A DNA stretch of 64,000 nucleotides from Desulfovibrio sp. (GTDB lineage Bacteria; Desulfobacterota; Desulfovibrionia; Desulfovibrionales; Desulfovibrionaceae). Of the stretch, positions 19,334 through 27,152 are shown piece after piece. The stretch's first letter is position 1. Every line of letters starts with the position of its first letter. The notes beneath the pieces are model-generated. The model was not told where the DNA came from, did no database searches, and saw nothing but the letters and a program-made list of their open reading frames with translations. The DNA lies in NCBI GenBank assembly GCA_030145055.1, contig JAQYWK010000003.1:372001-436000 (forward strand), read 5' to 3'. The translations under genes were made by a program, and so were the position numbers.

Positions 19334-20365
19334 ATGCTACATCCTGCTCGGCTCTGGAAACAACTTAAAAACAATAAAGTTCAATGCCGCCTTTGTAACC
19401 ATTTTTGTGTCATCAAACCTGATGATCACGGAATATGCGGAGTGAGACAAAATGTTGATGGCTCACTTTTTACCAAAACATACGATCTGGTTGCGGCAAT
19501 AAATATCGATCCCGTTGAAAAAAAGCCGCTATACCATTTCCTACCGGGAAGCGATACTTTCTCCCTTGGTACGCAAGGGTGTAATTTCGGCTGTGAATTC
19601 TGCCAAAATGCATCATTATCACAGCATCCGAAGTCCGGACGCGCTGTTACAGGCCAAAAAGCCACGCCGGAGACGCTTGTCGAAGCGGCTCTTGCTCACA
19701 ACTGCCGATCAATCTCTTATACATATTCAGAACCTACTATTTTCTTCGAACTGATGCAGGATACCGCAAAACTGGCTCACGAAAAAGGTTTGAAGAACAT
19801 CATGGTCTCAAACGGATTCCAAAGCCCAGAATGCCTTGACGAACTTGGCCCCCTCATTGATGCAGCGAACATTGACCTTAAGAGCTTTAACAACAATTTC
19901 TATAAAGACATATGCAAAGGTAGCCTCAACCCCGTGCTCAAAACCCTGAAGCACATAAAAAGGCTAGGATGGTGGTTAGAAGTAACAACCCTGCTTATTC
20001 CCGGTAAGAATGATGACATGTCTGAAATAAAACAAATGGCCAAATTCCTAGCAAACGAACTTGGTGAAGAGGTCCCGTGGCACATTTCGCGGTTTCATCC
20101 AGACTACATGATGCAGGACCTCGCGGTAACTCCCATGAAATCCCTTGCTCTTGCTCGAAAAGCAGGAACAGATGCAGGACTGAATTATGTATATATCGGT
20201 AATGTCTCCGATAATGAATCGTCCACAACCTTCTGCCCATCCTGTAAAAAAGAAATTATCAGCCGCCTTGGCTTTTCTATGGAAAATAAAGGGGTTGAAA
20301 ATGGAATGTGCAAGTACTGTGGAACCCACGCCAATGGAGTTTTCGGAAAAGAACAGCTTAAGTAA
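19334..20365 (+). CDS. amrS: AmrS-type radical SAM enzyme (AmmeMemoRadiSam system)
   Basis: The 343-residue enzyme carries the radical SAM motif C83-x3-C87-x2-C90 (GCNFGCEFCQNASLSQ), the pyruvate-formate-lyase-activating-enzyme-like arrangement of the AmmeMemoRadiSam group. Extra Cys clusters flank the barrel: CRLCNHFC and CGVRQ near the N-terminus and CPSCKKE and CKYCG near the C-terminus, the last two looking like a zinc ribbon. Conserved segments include SYTYSEPTIFFEL, NIDLKSFNNNFYK and WHISRFHPDY. Members occur next to or with AMMECR1 and Memo proteins; those partners are not in this window. Its reaction has not been established to my knowledge. Confidence 0.85.
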   Translation: MLHPARLWKQLKNNKVQCRLCNHFCVIKPDDHGICGVRQNVDGSLFTKTYDLVAAINIDPVEKKPLYHFLPGSDTFSLGTQGCNFGCEFCQNASLSQHPKSGRAVTGQKATPETLVEAALAHNCRSISYTYSEPTIFFELMQDTAKLAHEKGLKNIMVSNGFQSPECLDELGPLIDAANIDLKSFNNNFYKDICKGSLNPVLKTLKHIKRLGWWLEVTTLLIPGKNDDMSEIKQMAKFLANELGEEVPWHISRFHPDYMMQDLAVTPMKSLALARKAGTDAGLNYVYIGNVSDNESSTTFCPSCKKEIISRLGFSMENKGVENGMCKYCGTHANGVFGKEQLK

Positions 20366-20451
20366 CAAATCAGAGTGCCCTCCTAACACCCTGTAATAAC
20401 TGAACGCACGCAAAAAGAAAGAAAATAAACGTAAATTATCTTAAAAAAAGC

Positions 20452-20480
20452 TTGCCAAGCAAATGGGTTTAAACTATCCC
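20452..20480 (+). promoter_or_regulatory. Promoter of tRNA-Pro copy 1
   Basis: TTGCCA (20452-20457) and TATCCC (20475-20480) are separated by 17 bases. In copy 2 the hexamers lie at the same aligned positions while the spacer has diverged, which is what selection on a promoter would leave. Confidence 0.55.
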
Positions 20481-20520
20481 CTCTCTTGTGCACAGCGCTA
20501 GTGCAGCAAATTACATCAGT

Positions 20521-20597
20521 CGGGGCGTGGCGCAGTTTGGTAGCGCGCCTGCTTTGGGAGCAGGATGCCGGGAGTTCGAATCTCTTCGCCCCGACCA
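20521..20597 (+). tRNA. tRNA-Pro, anticodon UGG (copy 1)
   Basis: The 77-base gene folds as a cloverleaf: acceptor CGGGGCG pairs with CGCCCCG, D stem GCGC/GCGC, anticodon stem CCTGC/GCAGG with loop TTTGGGA (TGG at 20555-20557), T arm GGGAG-TTCGAAT-CTCTT with G-U pairs, and an encoded CCA. It is identical to the copy at 24553. Confidence 0.97.
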
Positions 20598-20608
20598 CTG
20601 AGAATACA

Positions 20609-20641
20609 AAGGGTTAACTAAGAAATTAGTTGACCCTTTTT
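20609..20641 (+). terminator. Terminator of tRNA-Pro copy 1
   Basis: A 13-bp stem (AAGGGTTAACTAA with TTAGTTGACCCTT, one G-U) is followed by TTTTT. It belongs to a family of near-identical hairpins seen at 21372, 24641 and 32563. Confidence 0.88.
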
Positions 20642-20642
20642 C

Positions 20643-20801
20643 TTATGGTAAGCTTTTTAGATATTTGGTGTAAGAATCATCCTCGTCACAAATACTACTC
20701 AAATCCATCCGCATCCTTCTGGTCAAGTTGTTCACTGCATTTCTAGTCTTCATGCCCACAAATTTATTAAATTCCTCAAGTGTACCTCCGAATTTAGCCA
20801 T
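20643..20801 (-). CDS. Small 52-residue ORF beside tRNA-Pro
   Basis: A minus-strand frame starting MAKFGGTLEEFNKFVGMKTR encodes 52 residues, ending in YLKSLP. Its ATG at 20801 is preceded by AAAGGTGG at proper spacing, a strong ribosome site. Its stop codon lies inside the right edge of the duplicated tRNA block. The basic, helical-looking sequence (RNAVNNLTRRMRM) could be a nucleic-acid-binding fragment, but I do not recognise it. It may be the surviving end of a mobile-element gene or a true small gene. Confidence 0.45.
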   Translation of the reverse strand: MAKFGGTLEEFNKFVGMKTRNAVNNLTRRMRMDLSSICDEDDSYTKYLKSLP

Positions 20802-20908
20802 CACCACCTTTGTTTTTTGGCAACTACATATACACTATACCTATGCAGATTGATTATGTTATGACGCTGTTAGTTTATGAATAATCGTATAGATCATAAG
20901 GAGCGACT

Positions 20909-21259
20909 ATGATTAATTTTCTATTTGTGCTGAGCAAAAATGAGAATGAAGCGGCTACCCGTTGTTTTCAATTTGCAAAAATTGCTCATGCTAAGGGACA
21001 TCATGTTGATATGTTTTTCATTGATGGCGGTGTGGAATGGGCTGTTTCCAGAAACGACCTGACCCAAAAGACTCTTACCGGAGATTGCCCGCAGGACTAT
21101 CTGCCATACTTGATAGAAAATGAAGTTAAGGTAGGCGTATGCACACCATGTGCGAACAATCGCGGACTAGATGAAGCAGCCTTCCATTCTAACATGCAGT
21201 TAGACGGTGGTCCTCACCTGATAGATATGGCATCGGAAGCGAAGGTCTTCAATTTCTAA
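20909..21259 (+). CDS. DsrE/YchN-family protein
   Basis: The 116-residue product has the DsrE-like fold signature: beta-strand FLFVLSKNENEAATRCFQFAKIA, HVDMFFIDGGVEWAV, and a Cys pair at VGVCTPCANNRG near residue 73. DsrE-type proteins are small cytoplasmic sulfur-carrier or oligomeric proteins; the CxxC-type pair here (C-T-P-C) could carry sulfur, which is inference. AAGGAG precedes the ATG. The gene is alone between the 52-residue ORF and the tungstate transporter. Sulfur transfer may relate to pterin-cofactor sulfuration for the nearby formate dehydrogenase, but no direct link is visible. Confidence 0.8.
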   Translation: MINFLFVLSKNENEAATRCFQFAKIAHAKGHHVDMFFIDGGVEWAVSRNDLTQKTLTGDCPQDYLPYLIENEVKVGVCTPCANNRGLDEAAFHSNMQLDGGPHLIDMASEAKVFNF

Positions 21260-21371
21260 CAACTGTTCCCAACTAATATTTTTTTAATAATTTCAATGAT
21301 CATATGCCGCGATACTGCTTTACTAGTAAGATCTTGAAAGTTCGAATATTTTCACCTCAATGACATCCATT

Positions 21372-21407
21372 AAAGGGTTAACTAAGAAATTAGTTAACCC
21401 TTTTTTT
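21372..21407 (+). terminator. Terminator of the tRNA-Pro hairpin family
   Basis: The same stem as at the tRNA-Pro genes (AAGGGTTAACTAA and complement, loop GAAA-like) is followed by seven T. It lies 110 bases after the DsrE-like gene. Confidence 0.85.
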
Positions 21408-21486
21408 GTGGAGCCCCTAGCAGTTCTAAAACAATCATATCGTCTAGCAAAATACGTTTAAATTTGAAAACAAGTAACAACAATGA

Positions 21487-21515
21487 TTGACAATAATTCC
21501 CCTACGAAATATACG
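21487..21515 (+). promoter_or_regulatory. Promoter of wtpABC
   Basis: A perfect TTGACA (21487-21492) is 17 bases from TATACG (21510-21515), 48 bases ahead of the wtpA start. Confidence 0.7.
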
Positions 21516-21563
21516 GCTTTTATACATGTCAAATAATATATAATACCTTTAATTGGAGCGAAT

Positions 21564-22541
21564 ATGCGTTTATTATCACTCGGAGTTTCACTCATCATGC
21601 TTTCACTTATTTCTGCTGTACCAGCATTTGCCGCTGAAGATATTAGTGGTGATGTAATCATGTTCCATGCCGGAAGCCTTTCCGTCCCTCTAGCAAAAAT
21701 GGAAAAAGAATTTGAAGCTATGCACCCCGGAGTTGACATCAAAAGAGAGGCTGGTGGTTCTACCAAAATGGCTCGTATGATTTCCGAAGTGGGCAAGCCT
21801 GCGGACATTATGGCTTCTGCCGACTACGTAGTTATTGATAAGAACCTTATCCCCAAATATGCTGATTTCAACATACGCTTTGCTACAAACCAGCTTGTTC
21901 TCTGTTATACAGACAGCAGCAAATTCGCTTCAGAAGTTAATGCTGACAACTGGTATGAGATCCTTCAAAAGCCTGGAGTAATATGGGGACATTCTGATCC
22001 AAACCTTGATCCTTGCGGATACCGCAGTGTTATGGTTCTACAACTGGCTGAAAAGTTCTACAACAGCCCAGGTCTTTACGACAAACTTGTTTCAATCCGC
22101 AAAAAAGAGTGGGTTCGCCCCAAATCTGTAGAGCTCATTTCCCTGCTTAAAACAGGTAACATGGACTACGCATGGGAATACCTTTCCGTCGCAGTTCAGC
22201 ATGGCTTGAAATACATCACTCTTAATAAGCACATCAACCTTTCCGACTACAAATATAACAAGTTCTACGAACAGGCTAAAGTAACCGTAAGCGGTAAAAA
22301 GCCCGGCACAACTATCGTCCGTACCGGTAAATCCATTACTTACGGCATCACTGAGCTTAAAGATGCACCTAACAAGCCTGCGGCAACAGCATTTATGGCT
22401 TACATGCTTTCTCCCGAAGGCGGCCTTAAAATCCTGAAGGAAATGGGACAGCCTCCCTTTAATCCTGCGATTATTCCAGACAAAGCAATGCTCAAAAACA
22501 TGCCTGAATCCTTGCAGAAACTCGTTAAAGTAAAAAAATAA
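21564..22541 (+). CDS. wtpA: Tungstate/molybdate ABC transporter, binding protein
   Basis: The 325-residue periplasmic protein has a Sec signal (cleavage probably after AFA, residue 24) and the WtpA-type motif [21 protein letters not shown]. It also has [20 protein letters not shown] and [11 protein letters not shown], all typical of the WtpA/ModA-like group that binds tungstate and molybdate. GGAG precedes the ATG. The downstream genes encode the matching permease and ATPase. Its position 6 kb from a formate dehydrogenase that needs tungsten or molybdenum supports oxyanion supply. Tungstate preference is inferred from family and context, not from a visible residue. Confidence 0.87.
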   Translation: MRLLSLGVSLIMLSLISAVPAFAAEDISGDVIMFHAGSLSVPLAKMEKEFEAMHPGVDIKREAGGSTKMARMISEVGKPADIMASADYVVIDKNLIPKYADFNIRFATNQLVLCYTDSSKFASEVNADNWYEILQKPGVIWGHSDPNLDPCGYRSVMVLQLAEKFYNSPGLYDKLVSIRKKEWVRPKSVELISLLKTGNMDYAWEYLSVAVQHGLKYITLNKHINLSDYKYNKFYEQAKVTVSGKKPGTTIVRTGKSITYGITELKDAPNKPAATAFMAYMLSPEGGLKILKEMGQPPFNPAIIPDKAMLKNMPESLQKLVKVKK

Positions 22542-22555
22542 TCATCTCACAAGAA

Positions 22556-22589
22556 CTGAAAGCCGGACGTAATTTCGTCCGGCTTTCAG
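22556..22589 (+). terminator. Intercistronic hairpin between wtpA and wtpB
   Basis: A 14-bp perfect stem (CTGAAAGCCGGACG and complement, loop TAATTT) is followed only by TTTAG. It is weak as a terminator and better read as an attenuating or mRNA-protecting hairpin that raises binding-protein over permease yield. Confidence 0.6.
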
Positions 22590-22600
22590 TTTAGTACCTT

Positions 22601-23389
22601 ATGAAAAAATTTCACAACATTTCTGCAAGTTATATCATCTCTGGCTTCCTAGTTCTCGGCTTTATCCTCCTCCCACTAAGCCAGTTAATATTTGGATCAA
22701 GCCTTAAAGAAATAACCGAAACCATCATGGATAAGGATGTCCGCGAAGCAATCATTCGTAGTATGGCCTGCTCCGGCCTTGCAGCAATAATAGCTTTTGC
22801 CATAGGCACTCCCTTTGCGTTCCTTCTGGCTCGGAATAATTTCAGAGGAAAAGAAATACTTAATTCCATAATCGACTTGCCAATCATGATCCCGCATCCT
22901 GTTATCGGCATCGCCCTATTGAGTATTGCCGGACGCAACCACTGGATAGGGCAAAGACTGTTGGATTTCGGAATCCGCCTCATGGGAACATCCACAGGAA
23001 TTGTGGCGGTTCTGCTATTTGTCGGACTGCCCTTTTATATAAATGCTGCGCGTGATGGTTTTGAAAGTGTCCCGGAACGGCTAGAAAAAGCGGCCCGTAC
23101 TCTCGGAGCAAGCAGAAGCCAGACATTCCTTCGAGTCACATTTCCACTGGCATGGAAATACCTTCTCACAGGAATGATCATGTGTATGGCGCGTGCACTC
23201 AGCGAATTCGGAGCAGTAGTGATTGTTGCCTATCATCCGATGGTAGCCCCAGTACTTATGTACGAACGGTTCACAGCTTACGGGCTAGCCTACTCCCGTC
23301 CTGTGGCAATTTGGCTCATTTTCATTTCACTCATTCTGTTTGCAGCACTCAGACTTCTTTCAAGAGGATTAAGGGGTAACGAAGCATGA
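22601..23389 (+). CDS. wtpB: Tungstate ABC transporter permease
   Basis: The 262-residue integral membrane protein has six hydrophobic segments and the ABC permease EAA-loop (EKAARTLGASRSQTFLRVTFPLAWKYLLTG, about 165-195). ALSEFGAVVIVAYHPMVAPV near 205 is typical of ModB/WtpB permeases. It forms the channel fed by the wtpA product. No good ribosome site precedes the ATG, and a hairpin lies just upstream. Its stop overlaps the wtpC start by four bases (ATGA), indicating translational coupling. Confidence 0.88.
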   Translation: MKKFHNISASYIISGFLVLGFILLPLSQLIFGSSLKEITETIMDKDVREAIIRSMACSGLAAIIAFAIGTPFAFLLARNNFRGKEILNSIIDLPIMIPHPVIGIALLSIAGRNHWIGQRLLDFGIRLMGTSTGIVAVLLFVGLPFYINAARDGFESVPERLEKAARTLGASRSQTFLRVTFPLAWKYLLTGMIMCMARALSEFGAVVIVAYHPMVAPVLMYERFTAYGLAYSRPVAIWLIFISLILFAALRLLSRGLRGNEA

Positions 23390-24423
23390 TTACCATTGAG
23401 AACCTAAATATAAATCTTCCAAATTTTTCTCTTGATAATATTAACCTTCAGATAGACGAAGGTGATTTTTTTACACTACTCGGCCCTACCGGATCCGGAA
23501 AATCTGTGCTGCTGGAAACCATTGCAGGACTCATCCCGGTTTCTTCCGGATCAATTAAAATTAATCAGAATGATGTAACACGCACAGTTCCAGAAAAACG
23601 TGGTCTCTCTATTGTTTATCAGGACTATGCTCTTTTTCCGCATCTCAGTGTTAAAGACAACATTACTTTCGGAGCCAGATATAAAAATATCGGACCTGTT
23701 AAGGCGGACAAAAAAGCACTCGAACTGGCTGAAATGCTGAACATATCGCACCTGCTGGACCGCACTCCCCGAAACCTTTCCGGCGGTGAAAAACAGCGAG
23801 CATCCATAGCCCGGGCTCTACTGGTCGACCCTGCAGTTCTGCTGCTGGATGAACCTCTTTCCGCTCTTGATCCTTCTTTCAGACAGGAAGTTCAGGACTT
23901 ACTTAAATCTATTCACAGGGAAACCGGGATTACTTTTGTAATGGTCACCCACGACTTTGACGAAGCCCTCTATCTGGCGACGAATGGAGCTATCATCCAA
24001 AATGGGAAATTAATCCGCAAAGGATTAATACGGGATATTTTCAATACTCCCGGATCTGAATTTGTAGCAAATTTCGTAGGCATGACAAACATTTACAAAT
24101 GCTCTCCTGAAAATGGTTGTGTGCGCTTAGGGGGGATGCTCCTGCAATGTGAGAAACAAATAAGCAATGAAAAATGCCATATAGCATTCAGACCGGAAGA
24201 AATTATACTCGGAAATGAACTGAACGAACAAGAATCTCCGAACACCTTTGAAGCGATAATAAAAGCCATAACCATCGGAGGGTTTCATGCAAGGGTTGCT
24301 TTGGATTATGCGGGAATTGAAATTAATACCCTTGTACCCAGAAAATTAATCCTTAATGAAGCTCTTGAAACAGGGGCTAAAATAAAAGTCGCTATACCTC
24401 CTCAAAGTATACACCTTTTTTAA
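23386..24423 (+). CDS. wtpC: Tungstate ABC transporter ATP-binding protein
   Basis: The 345-residue ATPase drives the WtpAB importer. Walker A GPTGSGKS is at about residues 33-40, the signature LSGGEKQR at about 134, Walker B LLLDEPLSALD at about 155, and the switch His in MVTHDFDEAL. The C-terminal 100 residues contain CHIAFRPEEIILG and a TOBE-like segment (FEAIIKAITIGGFHARVALDYAG), the usual oxyanion-responsive part of ModC-like proteins. It starts within the wtpB stop codon. Confidence 0.9.
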   Translation: MITIENLNINLPNFSLDNINLQIDEGDFFTLLGPTGSGKSVLLETIAGLIPVSSGSIKINQNDVTRTVPEKRGLSIVYQDYALFPHLSVKDNITFGARYKNIGPVKADKKALELAEMLNISHLLDRTPRNLSGGEKQRASIARALLVDPAVLLLDEPLSALDPSFRQEVQDLLKSIHRETGITFVMVTHDFDEALYLATNGAIIQNGKLIRKGLIRDIFNTPGSEFVANFVGMTNIYKCSPENGCVRLGGMLLQCEKQISNEKCHIAFRPEEIILGNELNEQESPNTFEAIIKAITIGGFHARVALDYAGIEINTLVPRKLILNEALETGAKIKVAIPPQSIHLF

Positions 24424-24483
24424 ACATAGCCCCTATTCGAAACCTTTACTCACTCAAAACCCTATAAACAATGCAAAAAAGAC

Positions 24484-24512
24484 TTGCCAAGCATATAACT
24501 TTCAACTATCTC
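24484..24512 (+). promoter_or_regulatory. Promoter of tRNA-Pro copy 2
   Basis: TTGCCA (24484-24489) and TATCTC (24507-24512), 17-base spacer. The hexamers are positioned exactly as in copy 1. Confidence 0.55.
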
Positions 24513-24552
24513 ATCTCTTGTGCACAGCGCTAGTGCAGCAAATTACATCAGT

Positions 24553-24629
24553 CGGGGCGTGGCGCAGTTTGGTAGCGCGCCTGCTTTGGGAGCAGGATGC
24601 CGGGAGTTCGAATCTCTTCGCCCCGACCA
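24553..24629 (+). tRNA. tRNA-Pro, anticodon UGG (copy 2)
   Basis: Base-for-base identical to the tRNA at 20521, including the encoded CCA. It follows wtpC by 129 bases and has its own promoter and terminator. Confidence 0.97.
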
Positions 24630-24640
24630 CTGAGAATACA

Positions 24641-24673
24641 AAGGGTTAACTAAGAAATTAGTTAACCCTTTTT
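24641..24673 (+). terminator. Terminator of tRNA-Pro copy 2
   Basis: A 13-bp perfect stem (AAGGGTTAACTAA with its complement) and TTTTT. Confidence 0.9.
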
Positions 24674-24821
24674 CTTATGGGGAACCGGAAATTAATCTAA
24701 AATTAGACTTTATTCATTACGCTATTGCCGTATAACTTCCGTTTTTTTCTGCTAAACCTTCTCCAACGTAGCTTTATGAAAAGGCGTACCCCGACTCCAG
24801 ACTTCATATTTTTTTAATTTA

Positions 24822-24849
24822 GTTGACACTTCTTTATATTCTTATACAG
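24822..24849 (+). promoter_or_regulatory. Candidate promoter of the small membrane protein gene
   Basis: TTGACA is followed after about 16 bases by TACAGT. Downstream, at 24863-24875, is ATAAACACAACTA, a 13-mer that recurs downstream of the candidate fdhA promoter. Confidence 0.4.
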
Positions 24850-24889
24850 TTACTTAGTTAATATAAACACAACTAATATTTTCGAAATC

Positions 24890-25201
24890 ATGACTGAAGT
24901 AATAATAATTATAGCCATAGCACTTACCGTGGTCCTTTTCAGAAGAGGCAAAAGGGTAAGAAATCATCCCCCTGTCTGCAACTGTTTTGGTAATAACAAA
25001 CATACCAAACAGATACACTCAGAACTTCAAGGCTGCCTTACAGATAACTCAATCTCTTTTTACATATGCCAATGTAAGATATGCGGGGGATTAACCGGCC
25101 AACCAGTCGGTCCTTTCAACAAATTCATGGAAAAAGCTGAACCTGAAGAAATATCAGAAATACTTAACAAATTTTATAAAAACATGAAGAATCCTTTATA
25201 A
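24890..25201 (+). CDS. Small membrane-anchored Cys-containing protein
   Basis: The 103-residue frame has one N-terminal hydrophobic helix (EVIIIIAIALTVVLF, residues 3-17) followed by a basic RRGKRVR stop-transfer sequence, so the rest is probably cytoplasmic. That part holds CNCFG and YICQCKICGG, a possible metal site, and ends in EISEILNKFYKNMKN. No ribosome site is visible before the ATG, and the gene is markedly AT-rich compared with neighbours, which lowers confidence. It sits between tRNA-Pro and the FmdE-like gene and is followed by a terminator. Function unknown. Confidence 0.5.
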   Translation: MTEVIIIIAIALTVVLFRRGKRVRNHPPVCNCFGNNKHTKQIHSELQGCLTDNSISFYICQCKICGGLTGQPVGPFNKFMEKAEPEEISEILNKFYKNMKNPL

Positions 25202-25240
25202 ACAAACTCACAGTTTCTACCCCTTCAATCTCACAATATC

Positions 25241-25268
25241 AGACAGGGCAAAACTGCCCTGTCTTTTT
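25241..25268 (+). terminator. Terminator after the small Cys-containing protein gene
   Basis: A ten-bp perfect stem (AGACAGGGCA, loop AAAC, TGCCCTGTCT) is followed by TTTT. Confidence 0.9.
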
Positions 25269-25453
25269 AATTTTCATACCCTCGCACTTCCAAATCCCAC
25301 CAAACATCCTAAGAACATTACTATTCGCGAACAATATATTATGACTCCCTTTGTGCCAAAACAGCACTAATAGAGCCATGCATTGACGGCTACCCATAGA
25401 TATTCTTTATTGTGCCCATCGTGACATAATAAAGTTTATCTATGGAGACCAGC

Positions 25454-27142
25454 ATGAATCTCGAGACCGCCACAACACCAAAAACAGACATACCTGTACA
25501 TGACGATTCAATCGGAACTTATTCCTACGAAGAGTTCTTCGAAGCCGCTAGACGGTTTCACGGATATCCTGCTCCGGGTTTGATGCTTGGCGGGTACATG
25601 ATGGAAGAGGCACGCAGGCATATCCCAGAAGACACAATCTTTGATGCTATCAGTGAGACCTCATGGTGTTTACCGGACGCAGTGCAGATGCTCACTTTTT
25701 GCAGTGTAGGTAATGGCTGGCTCAAGATCAAAAATCTCGGCGTTTATGCTTTGTCACTCTACGATAAACATACAGGCAAAGGCGTCCGCATCCGTGTTGA
25801 CCCTACAAAGCTTGATGCTTGGCCTGAAGTTAAATCTTGGTTCTATAAGTTAAAGCCCAAAAAAGAGCAGGATACGGAAAAGCTGCAAGATGAGATTCGT
25901 CGTGCTGGCGCTTCTTTTTGTTCTCTTGAAACAATTCAGATGAAACCGGAAGTGATGGGCCATCGCAGTAAAGGCGGCATCACAACTTGCCCACTATGCG
26001 GAGATGCATATCCCGGTTCGTTTGGTGCAATATGTAGAGCCTGTCAGGGAGAAGGTCCGTATCTAGAGCGCGAATCAGACCAAAATTTAAAAGTCGAAAC
26101 ACTTCCTCGCGGACTTAAGTCAGTCCCTATCAGCGAAGCCGTTGGTAAAACTGCCGTACATGATATGACCCGCATTGAACCAGGTGTGAGTAAAGGACCT
26201 GAGTTCTTTAAAGATCATAATTTCAGTGCCGGAGACGTTTGTCGCCTCCAACTGATCGGGAAAAATCATATTTACGTTGACGAAGGCGACATTCCAGAAG
26301 GCGAATGGATTCACGAAAATGAAGCCGCAGAAACTTTCGGACGCATCATGTCTGGAGACGGCATCGTACAGGAAGGCCCCCCACGTGAAGGTAAAGTTAC
26401 ACTAGTAGCTGGTCAGGATGGGATTCTAGTTTCAAACGTTGATATGATGACGGGCTTTAACCTCGTACCTGACGTAATGGTCGCTGCCCGTAAAAATGGA
26501 ACTCTCGTTAAAAAAGGCACTCGCCTTGCGGGAACAAGAGCGATTCCACTTTATATTTCACGCAATAATTTTTCGAAAGCTGTCTCTTCACTGGACGGCG
26601 CACCTCTCTTTAAAATCGCCCCACTACGCAAAGCTAAAGTAGGATTACTTATCACTGGCGATGAAGTCTTTAACGGACTTATTGAAGATAAATTTGAAGC
26701 GATCATCACTGCAAAAGTGCAAGCGCTCGGCAGTGAAGTCATCACAACATTAATTGAACCGGACAACCGCGACAGCATTCGTGATGCAGCGAAAGCTCTC
26801 ATAGAAGATGGCTGCGATATGATCATCACCACAGCCGGAATGTCCGTTGACCCTGATGATGTGACCCGCCATGGATTAATGGATGCCGGAGTAACAGACT
26901 TACTCTATGGCGCTCCCGTTCTTCCCGGAACTATGCTTCTGCTCGCCCGCGCAGGCGAAGTACAGATCATCGGAGTACCAGCCTGTGCATTATTCTTTAA
27001 AAGTACCAGCCTTGATTTAGTTCTACCTCGCATGCTCGCTGGGCAATCCCTAACACGCAAAGACCTCACAGCATTCGCTGATGGCGGATATTGCATGGAA
27101 TGCAAAACCTGCACGTTCCCTAAATGCCCATTCGGAAAATAA
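25454..27142 (+). CDS. FmdE-domain / molybdopterin-binding domain fusion protein
   Basis: The 562-residue protein joins three parts. Residues about 15-150 match FmdE (subunit E-like of formylmethanofuran dehydrogenase: FEAARRFHGYPAPGLMLGGYMMEEA, then a conserved Cys in ETSWCLPDAVQ). Residues about 170-200 form a zinc-ribbon (CPLCGDAYPGSFGAICRACQG). The C-terminal part (about 230-545) is MoeA/MoCF-like, with VGLLITGDEVFNG and GCDMIITTAGMSVDPDD, and the protein ends in a Cys cluster CMECKTCTFPKCPFG. The start at 25454 is preferred to 25442 because GGAG lies six bases upstream of it. It is probably a factor handling the molybdenum/tungsten pterin cofactor for the nearby formate dehydrogenase; this is inference from domains and location. 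Confidence 0.8.
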   Translation: MNLETATTPKTDIPVHDDSIGTYSYEEFFEAARRFHGYPAPGLMLGGYMMEEARRHIPEDTIFDAISETSWCLPDAVQMLTFCSVGNGWLKIKNLGVYALSLYDKHTGKGVRIRVDPTKLDAWPEVKSWFYKLKPKKEQDTEKLQDEIRRAGASFCSLETIQMKPEVMGHRSKGGITTCPLCGDAYPGSFGAICRACQGEGPYLERESDQNLKVETLPRGLKSVPISEAVGKTAVHDMTRIEPGVSKGPEFFKDHNFSAGDVCRLQLIGKNHIYVDEGDIPEGEWIHENEAAETFGRIMSGDGIVQEGPPREGKVTLVAGQDGILVSNVDMMTGFNLVPDVMVAARKNGTLVKKGTRLAGTRAIPLYISRNNFSKAVSSLDGAPLFKIAPLRKAKVGLLITGDEVFNGLIEDKFEAIITAKVQALGSEVITTLIEPDNRDSIRDAAKALIEDGCDMIITTAGMSVDPDDVTRHGLMDAGVTDLLYGAPVLPGTMLLLARAGEVQIIGVPACALFFKSTSLDLVLPRMLAGQSLTRKDLTAFADGGYCMECKTCTFPKCPFGK

Positions 27143-27152
27143 GGAGAATGAA

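Larger units (their letters stand above)
20482..20648 (+). repeat. Near-identical 167-bp block, copy 1 (contains tRNA-Pro)
   Basis: This block matches 24514-24680 at an exact offset of 4032 bases with one difference (G at 20632, A at 24664). It covers the tRNA leader, the whole tRNA and its terminator. The difference lies in the terminator stem and keeps pairing as G-U. Confidence 0.9.
21260..21563 (+). other. Intergenic region before wtpA
   Basis: The gap contains a terminator at 21372-21407 and the wtpA promoter at 21487-21515. The remainder is AT-rich, with TATAC repeated on either side of the predicted start (21510 and 21520); no gene is seen. Confidence 0.5.
24514..24680 (+). repeat. 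Near-identical 167-bp block, copy 2 (contains tRNA-Pro)
   Basis: Second copy of the block at 20482-20648, in direct orientation. Both copies retain promoter, tRNA and terminator, so this is a segmental duplication rather than a short attachment-site repeat. Confidence 0.9.

Noticed and set aside
20482-24680. Reading the tRNA-Pro repeats as attL and attR of an integrated phage.
   Set aside because: Both copies hold the complete tRNA with promoter and terminator, whereas attachment repeats usually cover the tRNA 3' end only; no integrase is present between them.
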